DNA from: Flavobacterium sp. HBTb2-11-1
Lineage (GTDB): Bacteria > Bacteroidota > Bacteroidia > Flavobacteriales > Flavobacteriaceae
Length of the DNA: 64,000 bases
Assembly: GCF_009826975.1 (NCBI RefSeq)
Contig: NZ_WUMO01000001.1
Location: 806,001-870,000 of the forward strand
Direction of reading: 5' to 3'
This document shows, in pieces, positions 16,884-24,754 of the stretch; position 1 is the stretch's first letter; every line of letters begins with the position of its first letter. The position numbers and the translations under genes are program-made. Below the pieces are notes generated by a model that was not told the DNA's origin, made no database searches, and saw nothing but the letters and a program-made list of their open reading frames with translations.

Positions 16884-17243
16884 TTATTTAATCCGAATCA
16901 ATTTTCCTTTCCCAGCCACTTCATCAAGATAATTTGCAGAAGAACTTTTCTTATGATGCATAAAAAAAGGAATCGTATCTTTTTCGATTTGATCTTTTGA
17001 AATGCTGATAATTAAATCAGTATTAATGAAATTATCCAGTAATATTACGTTGCCATATGAAATTTTCCCTTTCGGCATGAACTTGTTATCAAAAACAAAA
17101 ATGCTGTCCTTAAAAGTAATTTTATCTTTTAAGATATAAGCATTATCGTCTTCAATCAAATAATTATAACGGCCAGTAAGCTTATCCGTTTTTTGGTTGA
17201 AATTGATAAATAACAAGGTTATTAGTAAGGCAAAATATTTCAT
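16884..17243 (-). CDS. Small exported protein of unknown function
   Basis: A 119-residue protein with an N-terminal hydrophobic segment (MKYFALLITLLFINF) that looks like a short signal peptide. The remainder is a beta-rich domain with LTGRYNYLIEDDNAY and FMPKGKISYGNVILL. I do not recognise the family. It starts 6 bp after the stop of the RamB/PrpR-like regulator, so the two are likely co-transcribed, which would tie it to carbon-source control. That link is only positional. Confidence 0.65.
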   Translation of the reverse strand: MKYFALLITLLFINFNQKTDKLTGRYNYLIEDDNAYILKDKITFKDSIFVFDNKFMPKGKISYGNVILLDNFINTDLIISISKDQIEKDTIPFFMHHKKSSSANYLDEVAGKGKLIRIK

Positions 17244-17249
17244 GGCATT

Positions 17250-18731
17250 CTAACTATATTGATTCATAAACTGCTGTACAACTGCATCAGTATTCTCATG
17301 GCGTTTCTTTCTTTCTAAGACAATTGGCGGAGCAGCTCTTTCTAAACAGTCTTTTACGGCACAAGTTTCGCAAGTTACACCAACAATTCGTTTTACCAAA
17401 GGTTTCCCATCAATGAGCTTAAATTTCTTTTTCATTGTCGGATTAATTAAAATTCCAACGGAAATACTTCGAATAGTATCATGCAAAAAAGGATCTTTTG
17501 TAGCCGATGAAAAAACTAAATATTCGTTTCCGCTGTTCGCATAACTCGATATTTGAGCATCAAAAAAATGAGGTTTATTTTGTTTGATGGCTTCGTCAAT
17601 TGTTTTTACCGAAACCCATCTTCTGCAATAATGTTCATTGGTTTCGTTGGCGTGCGGTTCCTGCTGATGTGTAATGTGCAATTCTTTGTTTATCTGATAA
17701 AAATCAGAACCTATTTTGTGCGATAATCTTAAGAAGAAAAGGTTTTTTAATTGAAAATCCTTCGGTAATAAATTAGTCAATCGCTGGTAAAAGGATTCAG
17801 GCGAAACTTCGAAGCTTTCAATTAATTGAACAAATTCTTCCGGTTTTGGATTTTCATTTTCTAGAAAAGAATTGATTTTATCAACTACTAATTTTCTCGG
17901 CAATAATAAAGCACCGGCAAAATAAGAAGCATAAAAGTTATGCAGAACCTGATCGAAATTTTCAAACTTAATCCAGCTGAAAGTCAGCAGACGATCAGAA
18001 ATTTTCAAATAATTATAGGCTATTTCTTTTGCTAAAATAAAGGCTTTCTGTGGAGCATCAATTTCGGTTGAAAGCAATAAAGTTTTGCTTTTAGGAACAT
18101 AAATCGAACGTAAATCGCCCAATGCTTCCTGATCTGTAAAGGCGATTTCTTTGATGTTGTATTCGTATTCTTCTTTTAAAATCGCTTCGAGTTCTTCAAT
18201 GCTTATTTTCGAATCAAGATTAATCTGAAAGGATTTCGAAAACGCAATTACTTTCTCTTCTAAATCTTCAAAATAATTGCTGTGCGCTTCCTGATACGAA
18301 CGCAAAGCGGCTAAAAAGAAACTTTCACGGCTCAAATTATAATGCTGTGCAATTTCGATTATTGTACTAATAAACGCATTGACTTTTGCTGGAGCATTCG
18401 CAATAATATCAATTAAATCTGCCTCCTGAATTCCGAAAAGCTCTAGCGGAATCTCTTTTAAAATTCCTGATTTCAAGATTTCGCCAATCGGAGCGAGATT
18501 ATTATCGAGTTTTAAAGACACCATTTGGTCGTAAGTCACGTCCAAATGTTCGCACAAAAGCAAAATTTTATCTGTTTTCGGATATTTTTTTCCCTTTTCA
18601 ATCTCGTTTAAATACGATTTTGAAAGATTGGTCAGTTTAGCCAAGCCAAAAAGTGACAGGTTTTTTTGCATGCGAACCTGTTTCATTTTTAGCCCAAAAA
18701 TCAGCTTTATATAGTCTTTTTCGATATCCAT
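17250..18731 (-). CDS. RamB/PrpR-like XRE regulator of acetate/fatty-acid metabolism
   Basis: A 493-residue regulator. Residues 12-68 are an XRE helix-turn-helix (MQKNLSLFGLAKLTNLSKSY). The middle is an IrrE/ImmA-type domain in which the zinc-protease HExxH is degraded to KEIAY, so no peptidase activity is expected. The C-terminus is the DUF2083/ScfR region with CETCAVKDC and RAAPPIVLERKKRHENTD; Cys residues here bind an Fe-S cluster in M. tuberculosis PrpR. Actinobacterial RamB and PrpR control glyoxylate and propionate genes. Here the gene is divergent from aceB and aceA, which strongly suggests control of the glyoxylate shunt in response to acyl-CoA. Confidence 0.88.
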   Translation of the reverse strand: MDIEKDYIKLIFGLKMKQVRMQKNLSLFGLAKLTNLSKSYLNEIEKGKKYPKTDKILLLCEHLDVTYDQMVSLKLDNNLAPIGEILKSGILKEIPLELFGIQEADLIDIIANAPAKVNAFISTIIEIAQHYNLSRESFFLAALRSYQEAHSNYFEDLEEKVIAFSKSFQINLDSKISIEELEAILKEEYEYNIKEIAFTDQEALGDLRSIYVPKSKTLLLSTEIDAPQKAFILAKEIAYNYLKISDRLLTFSWIKFENFDQVLHNFYASYFAGALLLPRKLVVDKINSFLENENPKPEEFVQLIESFEVSPESFYQRLTNLLPKDFQLKNLFFLRLSHKIGSDFYQINKELHITHQQEPHANETNEHYCRRWVSVKTIDEAIKQNKPHFFDAQISSYANSGNEYLVFSSATKDPFLHDTIRSISVGILINPTMKKKFKLIDGKPLVKRIVGVTCETCAVKDCLERAAPPIVLERKKRHENTDAVVQQFMNQYS

Positions 18732-18786
18732 AATCCAAATGTAAGTAATCTAAAAATAATCGCCAAAAAAAATATTTTTAAAATTT

Positions 18787-18800
18787 AGCGAACGTTCGCT
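18787..18800. promoter_or_regulatory. Putative operator between the regulator and aceB
   Basis: Perfect 14-bp palindrome AGCGAACGTTCGCT in the 210-bp divergent gap, GC-rich against an AT-rich background and 56 bp from the regulator's start. A likely binding site of the regulator itself. Confidence 0.5.
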
Positions 18801-18941
18801 TGTTTTGTAAAAAACTTTTTTATAACATTGTGTCGTTGAAACTTGTTAATTATGAATTAGTTATGATTGGTGTGTTTTTGACGAAATGAAATGAAAAACA
18901 GAAAATCTGGTTTATTAAATAAAAAAATAAAATCTGCAGCT

Positions 18942-20543
18942 ATGAAAAACCAATTAGAGATCACTGAAATGGCTATAGAATTCCTAGCCGACAAAAAGCT
19001 TGCTTATCCAAAAATCTGGACAGAAGAAGCGACTGCGTTTATTATCGAATTGCATAAAAAATTCGAATCGCAAAGAAAATTACTGCTTTTACAGAGAGAA
19101 CAGAAACAAGTCACTTTTGATCAGGGAATTATGCCGGTTTTTATTCCAGAAACCAAAAGCATCAGAGAAAGTAATTGGACAGCTGGAGAAATTCCGAAAG
19201 ATTTACTGGACCGAAGAGTGGAAATTACTGGACCAGTTGACCGAAAAATGATTATTAATGCTTTGAACTCTGGTGCGAAAACTTTTATGGTCGATTTTGA
19301 AGACAGCACTTCACCAACTTGGGAAAACTTGATGGACGGACAAATGAATTTGATTGATGCCGTTAATAAAACCATCACGTTTACCGATTTGGTGAAACAG
19401 AAATCCTATCATTTAAACGAGAGAATCGCAACGCTGATTGTTCGTCCAAGAGGTTTGCATCTTCCTGAAAAGCATGTTTTGATTGAAGGAAATGAAGTTT
19501 CGGGTTCTTTGGTAGATTTTGGTTTGTATGTTTTTCATAATCATAAACGACTTTTAGAAAACAATTCGGGACCTTATTTCTACATTCCGAAATTAGAACA
19601 TTATCTAGAAGCGAGATGGTGGAATACTGTAATTGATTTTACAGAAGATTATCTAAATCTGAAACGAGGAACCATAAAAGTGACGGTTCTAATAGAAACC
19701 ATAACAGCAAGTTTTCAGTTGGATGAAATCATTTATGAACTAAAAGAGCATATTGTGGGCTTAAACTGCGGGCGTTGGGATTATATTTTCTCTTACATTA
19801 AAAAGTTTAGAAAAAATCCAAAATTCATTGTTCCCGATCGCGATCAGGTAAATATGACTTCGCCTTTTATGAATGCGTATTCAAATCTGGTAATTCAGAG
19901 ATGTCATAAACGTGGAATTCATGCGATTGGCGGAATGGCAGCACAAATTCCGATTAAAAATAATGAAGAAGCCAATGCCATTGCTTTCGCAAAAGTAAAA
20001 ACCGATAAAGAACGCGAAGTTCGAAATGGTCATGACGGAACTTGGGTGGCGCATCCAGATTTAGTTTCAATAGCAAAGGAAGTTTTTGATAAAGGAATGC
20101 CGTCTCCAAATCAGATTCATGTAAAAAGAGAGCATCGAAGAATTACAGAAGCCGATTTGATTGAACCGCCCATTGGATTAATCACAGAAAATGGGGTTCG
20201 AAAAAACATAAATGTAGCAGTGTTATATCTGGCTTCATGGCTAAACGGACAAGGCGCAGCAGCTTTGCATAATTTAATGGAAGATGCTGCAACGGCTGAA
20301 ATTTCAAGATCGCAATTGTGGCAATGGCTTCAGAATAAAGTGATTTTGGATAATGGGCGAAAATTAGATTTGGCATATTATCATGAATTGGCTTTAGATG
20401 AATTTAGAAAACTCAAGGAAGAGCTAGGAGAAGAAAATCACGAAAAACAGCAGTTTCCATTAGCCGAAAAATTGCTGGAAAGATTGGTTGTAAATCTGCA
20501 TTTTGTTGATTTCTTGACGATTCCATGTTATAAATATCTATAA
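18942..20543 (+). CDS. aceB: Malate synthase A
   Basis: A malate synthase of 533 residues from the chosen ATG; E. coli AceB has 533. It condenses glyoxylate and acetyl-CoA to malate. Motifs: RRVEITGPVDRKMIINALN, MVDFEDSTSPTW, RPRGLHLPEKH with the catalytic Arg, HIVGLNCGRWDYIFSYIK, NGHDGTWVAHP, and LMEDAATAEISR with the catalytic Asp. An in-frame ATG at 18891 would add 17 basic residues not seen in the family. It is followed by aceA after a 135-bp gap that holds a cruciform-like repeat. Confidence 0.95.
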   Translation: MKNQLEITEMAIEFLADKKLAYPKIWTEEATAFIIELHKKFESQRKLLLLQREQKQVTFDQGIMPVFIPETKSIRESNWTAGEIPKDLLDRRVEITGPVDRKMIINALNSGAKTFMVDFEDSTSPTWENLMDGQMNLIDAVNKTITFTDLVKQKSYHLNERIATLIVRPRGLHLPEKHVLIEGNEVSGSLVDFGLYVFHNHKRLLENNSGPYFYIPKLEHYLEARWWNTVIDFTEDYLNLKRGTIKVTVLIETITASFQLDEIIYELKEHIVGLNCGRWDYIFSYIKKFRKNPKFIVPDRDQVNMTSPFMNAYSNLVIQRCHKRGIHAIGGMAAQIPIKNNEEANAIAFAKVKTDKEREVRNGHDGTWVAHPDLVSIAKEVFDKGMPSPNQIHVKREHRRITEADLIEPPIGLITENGVRKNINVAVLYLASWLNGQGAAALHNLMEDAATAEISRSQLWQWLQNKVILDNGRKLDLAYYHELALDEFRKLKEELGEENHEKQQFPLAEKLLERLVVNLHFVDFLTIPCYKYL

Positions 20544-20553
20544 AGAATTGATT

Positions 20554-20644
20554 TGATTTCCTGCAAGGTTTCAAAAACCTTGTAGGTATCATGATCGTGA
20601 TTATAAATACCTACAAGGTCAAAAAAAGACCTTGCAGGAAATCA
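20554..20644. repeat. Nested inverted repeat between aceB and aceA
   Basis: Outer arms TGATTTCCTGCAAGGT and ACCTTGCAGGAAATCA, inner arms ACCTTGTAGGTAT and ATACCTACAAGGT. Neighbouring arms also pair with each other (CTGCAAGGTTT / AACCTTGTAG), so the transcript could switch between a long hairpin and two short ones. It may reduce read-through into aceA. Confidence 0.85.
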
Positions 20645-20678
20645 CAAACACTTACTAACCAACTTAACTATATCATTT

Positions 20679-21959
20679 ATGAAAACAACAGAAGACAGAA
20701 TTCAGGAATTGATTAACGATTGGATTACGAACCCAAGATGGAAAGGCGTTGAACGTCCTTACACTGCGAGTGAAGTTGTGACGCTTCAAGGGTCTTATAA
20801 AATTGAGCATTCTATTGCCAAAATGGGTGCTGAAAAATTATGGAGAAAGTTAAAAACTCAGGATTATGTTGCGGGTTTGGGAGCGTTGACTGGAAATCAA
20901 GCGATTCAGGAAGTCGATGCGGGTTTAGAAGCGATTTATTTAAGCGGATGGCAGGTGGCTGCCGATGCAAATCTGGCGGGAGAAATGTACCCTGACCAGT
21001 CGCTTTACCCTGTTAATAGTGTGCCGATGGTAGTGAAAAAGATCAATAACGCTTTACTGCGTGCCGATCAGATTCAGACTGTAAATAAAATTGAAGATAA
21101 AAAAGATTATTTAGTTCCGATTGTTGCGGACGCCGAGGCTGGTTTTGGTGGAAACTTAAATGCTTTCGAATTGATGAAATCTATGATTGAAGCTGGAGCT
21201 TCTGGAGTTCATTTTGAAGATCAGTTAAGTTCTGCTAAAAAATGCGGACACTTGGGCGGAAAGGTTTTGGTACCAACACAAGAAGCAATTAATAAACTAA
21301 TTGCAGCTAGATTAGCCTCGGATGTTATGGGAGTTCCAACTTTAATTGTTGCTAGAACAGATGCTGATGCAGCAAATTTATTAACAAGTGATGCTGATCC
21401 TAGAGATAGAAAATTCTTGACAGGAGAAAAAACAGCTGAAGGTTTCTTTTATGTAAAAAATGGAATCGAGCAGGGAATCGCAAGAGGTTTGAGTTATGCG
21501 CCTTATGCTGATTTGATTTGGATGGAAACCAGTAATCCTGATTTGGATTACGCTAGAAAGTTTGCAAAAGCCATGAAAAAAGAATTCCCAGATAAAATGC
21601 TGGCGTATAATTGTTCTCCGTCTTTCAACTGGGCAGCAAAATTATCAGTTGCGGAAATGGAAACGTTTCGAGAAGATTTAGCCGAAATGGGATATGCTTT
21701 CCAATTCATCACTTTGGCAGGATTCCATGCTTTGAATACTAGTATGTTCGAATTGTCTAAAGCGTACAAAGAACGCGGAATGGCAGGATATTCTGAATTG
21801 CAAGAGCGAGAATTCGCATTACAACAAAACGGATTCAGAGCGGTAAAACATCAAGCTTTCGTGGGAACTTCTTATTTTGATGCTGTTCAAAATACGGTGA
21901 TGTTAGGAAAATCAGCCATAACAGCAATGGAGCATTCAACAGAAGTTGAGCAATTTTAA
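20679..21959 (+). CDS. aceA: Isocitrate lyase
   Basis: A 426-residue isocitrate lyase, which splits isocitrate to succinate and glyoxylate. The catalytic signature KKCGH is at 187-191 with Cys189 as the general acid. Also seen: [31 protein letters not shown] for Mg binding, and NCSPSFNW. Length fits the short bacterial form (E. coli 434). With aceB it completes the glyoxylate bypass, which lets the cell grow on acetate or fatty acids. Confidence 0.97.
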   Translation: MKTTEDRIQELINDWITNPRWKGVERPYTASEVVTLQGSYKIEHSIAKMGAEKLWRKLKTQDYVAGLGALTGNQAIQEVDAGLEAIYLSGWQVAADANLAGEMYPDQSLYPVNSVPMVVKKINNALLRADQIQTVNKIEDKKDYLVPIVADAEAGFGGNLNAFELMKSMIEAGASGVHFEDQLSSAKKCGHLGGKVLVPTQEAINKLIAARLASDVMGVPTLIVARTDADAANLLTSDADPRDRKFLTGEKTAEGFFYVKNGIEQGIARGLSYAPYADLIWMETSNPDLDYARKFAKAMKKEFPDKMLAYNCSPSFNWAAKLSVAEMETFREDLAEMGYAFQFITLAGFHALNTSMFELSKAYKERGMAGYSELQEREFALQQNGFRAVKHQAFVGTSYFDAVQNTVMLGKSAITAMEHSTEVEQF

Positions 21960-21967
21960 TTCACAAC

Positions 21968-22000
21968 AACACGGTTCGTTTTGAGCCGTGTGTGTTTTTT
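21968..22000 (+). terminator. Terminator after aceA
   Basis: Stem ACACGGTTC / GAGCCGTGT (one G-T pair) with a 5-nt loop and a T run, starting 9 bp past the stop. Confidence 0.85.
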
Positions 22001-22002
22001 TT

Positions 22003-22155
22003 GCCACAGATTTCACAGATTAGAATGATTAAAAATGTTGCCACGAATTACACAAATTTCCACGAATTAAATCGGAATAATATTGAAATAAAATTTGTGA
22101 AAATTTGTGTAATTTGTGGCTAGAAAAAATCTTTTTAATCTGTGAAATCTGTGGC
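22003..22155. repeat. Dispersed inverted-repeat element (third copy)
   Basis: Outer arms GCCACAGATTTCACAGATT and AATCTGTGAAATCTGTGGC, inner arms GCCACGAATTACACAAATTT and AAATTTGTGTAATTTGTGGC. Here the order of the two arm types is the reverse of the copy at 14430. Confidence 0.85.
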
Positions 22156-22161
22156 TAAATA

Positions 22162-22737
22162 TTATTTCTTCAAAAGGCGAGCTTTCATTTTGCTGAAAAA
22201 TTCTGGTGTTACGCCAATGAAAGAAGCGATTTGTTTTTGAGGAACTTTGTGAACTAATGTTCCATATTTTTTAGTGAATTTTTCAAAACGTTCTTCTGCA
22301 GGCAAACTTAAATTGTCCATTAATCGCTGCTGATTCGCAACTAATGAATTCTCAATTAAAATCCTGAAGAAACGTTCCAGTTTTGGGATTTCAAGATACA
22401 ATTGTTCTTGATTTTCTTTGGATAAAGAAACCACTTCTGCTTCTTCTAAAACTTCGATAAAAAGCTGTCCTGGCTTTTGCGAAAAATAGCTGTACATATC
22501 GCTCATCCACCAGCCTTCACAGGCAAAAGAAAGTACATGTTCGACAATATTATCGTTGATATTGAAACTTCTTAAAATTCCGGAGTTTACAAAATAGGAA
22601 TGTTTGCAGACTTCACCAGCGTTTAATAAAAGCGTTTTAGCTTTATACGTGTTGGTTTCCAGTTTAGATAAAAAAAGCGCCTGTTCTTCTGGTGTCAGAG
22701 AAACGTGTTTGGCAATGTTTTCGAGAATTAATGCCAT
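22162..22737 (-). CDS. Crp/Fnr-family transcriptional regulator
   Basis: A 191-residue regulator: a cyclic-nucleotide-binding-like barrel (about 10-120, with YKAKTLLLNAGEVCKHSYFVNSGILR) and a short C-terminal winged helix (KQIASFIGVTPEFFSKMKARLL). No Cys cluster typical of Fnr is seen, and the cAMP pocket residues are not conserved, so the ligand is unknown. The start ATG overlaps the upstream stop (TAATG), so it is translationally coupled to the DUF6370 gene and belongs to the purT operon. Confidence 0.9.
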   Translation of the reverse strand: MALILENIAKHVSLTPEEQALFLSKLETNTYKAKTLLLNAGEVCKHSYFVNSGILRSFNINDNIVEHVLSFACEGWWMSDMYSYFSQKPGQLFIEVLEEAEVVSLSKENQEQLYLEIPKLERFFRILIENSLVANQQRLMDNLSLPAEERFEKFTKKYGTLVHKVPQKQIASFIGVTPEFFSKMKARLLKK

Positions 22738-23057
22738 TATTTTTTATCGTCTATTAAAGTAAATGAAGTTGCTTTGAATCTGTCTCCTTTTATTTCTCCC
22801 GTAACTAAAGCTTTGCTGATTGCATTGCAAAAACCTTTTTCAGCGTGGGCATCTCCATGATCGTGAATCGTAGTTCCGTCAACAAAATAGCTTTTTCCGT
22901 CAATACGAACGGCTAAATCGCAGCTTTTGCCTTTCATTCCGAATTGGCATTCTCCGCAAGAAGCTTCGACAACAGTTGGTTTATCAAATTTCTTTTTGTC
23001 TTGTGCCTGTACTGCGATCCCAATAAAAAGGAAAGTTGCTAAAAGTATATTTTTCAT
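22737..23057 (-). CDS. DUF6370 small exported Cys-rich protein
   Basis: A 106-residue exported protein (signal MKNILLATFLFIGIAVQAQ). The mature part has four Cys in the pattern SCGECQFGMKGKSCDLAVRI ... GFCN, plus HDHGDAHA. This fits what I recall as DUF6370, seen widely in Bacteroidota. Cys and His suggest metal binding or a disulfide-stabilised fold; function is unknown. It begins 2 bp after purT and ends on the ATG of the Crp/Fnr gene. Confidence 0.75.
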   Translation of the reverse strand: MKNILLATFLFIGIAVQAQDKKKFDKPTVVEASCGECQFGMKGKSCDLAVRIDGKSYFVDGTTIHDHGDAHAEKGFCNAISKALVTGEIKGDRFKATSFTLIDDKK

Positions 23058-23059
23058 AG

Positions 23060-24220
23060 CTAAGAATTTACAGTTATTAATTTTGCCGTTTCTTTGGCAT
23101 GTTCAGTTATTTCGTTTATTGGAGTTGAAAGCGTATCATAACTTAAAACAACTCCCATTCTTCGGTAAGGTCTTGAAGTTGGTTTTCCAAAAATCCTGAA
23201 ATCGGTTTTTGGTAAAGCCGCTACTTTTTCGATTCCAGTAAAAGTTGGATTTGTCGAATCTTCTGATGCTAAAATTACAGCACTTGCTCCAGCTTTTTCT
23301 AAAGTAATTTCGAAAATTGAAAGACCTAAAATGGCGCGTAAATGCAATTCAAATTCGTTGAAATTTTGTGTTCCTGCCAAAGTTACCATTCCGGTGTCGT
23401 GAGGACGCGGAGAAAGTTCAGAGAAATAAACCCCTTCGTTAGTTAGGAAAAACTCAACGCCAAAAAGCCCTGCTCCGCCAAGTGCCTCGGTAATTTTTTC
23501 GGCCATATCCTGAGCTTCGTATAAGTCTTTTTCCGAAACCAAAGCCGGCTGCCAGCTTTCCTGATAATCGCCTCTTTCTTGTCTATGGCCAATTGGTGCG
23601 CAAAATAACGTTGGATTGCTATTCTGGGTAATCGTCAAAAGCGTAATTTCTGAATGAAAATCAACAAAAGCTTCTACAATCACTTCGATTACGTCTCCAC
23701 GAGAACCTGCAACAGCATATTGCCAAGCCTTCTCAATATCGCTTTCTGTTTTGATTGTTGATTGTCCTTTTCCAGAAGAAGACATTAAAGGTTTTACCAC
23801 ACACGGAATTCCGACTTCCTGAACGGCTTTTTGAAGTTCCTCTGCCGATGTTGCATATTGGTATTTTGCTGTTCGTAATCCGAGTTCTTTGGCTGCTAAA
23901 TCTCGAATGGCTTTGCGATTCATGGTAAAGTTGGCCGCTTTCGCAGAAGGGACAACAGTAATGCCTTGTTTTTCGTAATCGTAAAAACGTTCGGTGCGAA
24001 TGGCTTCTATTTCGGGAACAATAAAATCTGGTTTGTGTTTGGCTACGATTCGGTCAAGCGCTTCCCCGTCAAGCATATTAATAACTTCGAAATCGTGTGC
24101 AACCTGCATGGCTGGTGCGTTTTCGTAACTGTCAACTGCGATTATAGTTTGTCCGATTCGTTGTGCGGCAATGACAAATTCTTTGCCTAATTCGCCTGAA
24201 CCTAGGAGTAGTATTTTCAT
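23060..24220 (-). CDS. purT: Formate-dependent phosphoribosylglycinamide formyltransferase
   Basis: A 386-residue ATP-grasp enzyme that makes formyl-GAR from GAR, formate and ATP in purine synthesis. The N-terminal [20 protein letters not shown] starts the Rossmann-like part. The ATP-grasp core has [15 protein letters not shown], and [20 protein letters not shown] plus [10 protein letters not shown] carry metal ligands. Length is close to E. coli PurT (392). It is the first gene of a three-gene operon with a Cys-rich exported protein and a Crp/Fnr regulator, an unexpected pairing. Confidence 0.96.
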   Translation of the reverse strand: MKILLLGSGELGKEFVIAAQRIGQTIIAVDSYENAPAMQVAHDFEVINMLDGEALDRIVAKHKPDFIVPEIEAIRTERFYDYEKQGITVVPSAKAANFTMNRKAIRDLAAKELGLRTAKYQYATSAEELQKAVQEVGIPCVVKPLMSSSGKGQSTIKTESDIEKAWQYAVAGSRGDVIEVIVEAFVDFHSEITLLTITQNSNPTLFCAPIGHRQERGDYQESWQPALVSEKDLYEAQDMAEKITEALGGAGLFGVEFFLTNEGVYFSELSPRPHDTGMVTLAGTQNFNEFELHLRAILGLSIFEITLEKAGASAVILASEDSTNPTFTGIEKVAALPKTDFRIFGKPTSRPYRRMGVVLSYDTLSTPINEITEHAKETAKLITVNS

Positions 24221-24425
24221 TTTGGAGTGTTGTAATGTTTGAGTAGTAAAAGTAGGGAAAAAGCTTTTTTTAACCGCAAAGTTCGCAAAGATTTACGCAA
24301 AGAGCGCTAAATTTTTGTTTTTAAGATAAAAAAGAACTCAAAGAATTTCTCACGCAGATTTTGCAGATTCAGCAGATTTAATTTAATAACCAACTTACGT
24401 TTTAGAAAAAGTAACTACACAGTTT

Positions 24426-24523
24426 GTCATTTCGAGGAACGAGAAATCACACTCGGGATTCGACGAAGATTGGCGATTTTGATTGCGGAGTTTCTAGTGC
24501 GATTTCTCGTTTCTCGAAATGAC
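24426..24523. repeat. GTCAT-type inverted repeat (second copy)
   Basis: Outer arms GTCATTTCGAGGAACGAGAA and TTCTCGTTTCTCGAAATGAC. Same block order as the copy at 16723-16817, with the central CGAAGATTGGCGATT / GGAGTTTCTAG part shared in outline. Confidence 0.8.
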
Positions 24524-24564
24524 AAGATTCTGGGAATTATAAACGTAAAAGTTCTCATGAAACC

Positions 24565-24659
24565 GTTTGCGTGAGGGATAGAAGTGGAAAGCCCACAGCC
24601 GTGAGGAACGAACAGGCGAGGACTTGTAGTGGATAGCCCGACCCGGAGGGACACGCCCA
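24565..24659 (+). ncRNA. Flavo-1-like structured RNA, copy 1
   Basis: The segment GCGTGAGGGATAGAAGTGGA at the 5' side, GTGGATAGCCCGACC later and ACACGCCC at the end are shared with the copy at 28315. GCGTG (24569) can pair with CACGC (24652) as a closing stem. From memory this matches the Flavo-1 motif found in Flavobacteriia by comparative genomics; a covariance search would settle it. The function of Flavo-1 is unknown. Confidence 0.6.
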
Positions 24660-24754
24660 AAATAAAAAAGTTCGCAAAGATTGGTTTAAAATCTTTGCGA
24701 ACCTTGCGTATACCTTTGCGTCTTTGCGGTTAAAAAAAACTCTTCGGTTAAGAA

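Larger units (their letters stand above)
24272..24731. repeat. Composite repeat island between purT and the U32 peptidase gene
   Basis: Terminal arms AACCGCAAAG (24272) and CTTTGCGGTT (24722) bracket about 440 bp. Inside are the GTCAT-type inverted repeat (24426-24523), a Flavo-1-like RNA (24565-24659), and the hairpin GTTCGCAAAGATT / AATCTTTGCGAAC (24670-24702). No gene is supported in this 534-bp gap. Confidence 0.8.

Noticed and set aside
24427..24660. 77-codon minus-strand ORF across the Flavo-1-like RNA
   Set aside because: It is Arg/Ser-rich, covers a structured RNA and an inverted repeat, and has no promoter or family signal; most likely a chance reading of GC-rich RNA.
14430..24731. 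Insertion sequence or prophage remnant to explain the repeat-rich gaps
   Set aside because: No transposase, integrase or phage gene is present and no target-site duplication is apparent; the repeats look like small REP-like elements.
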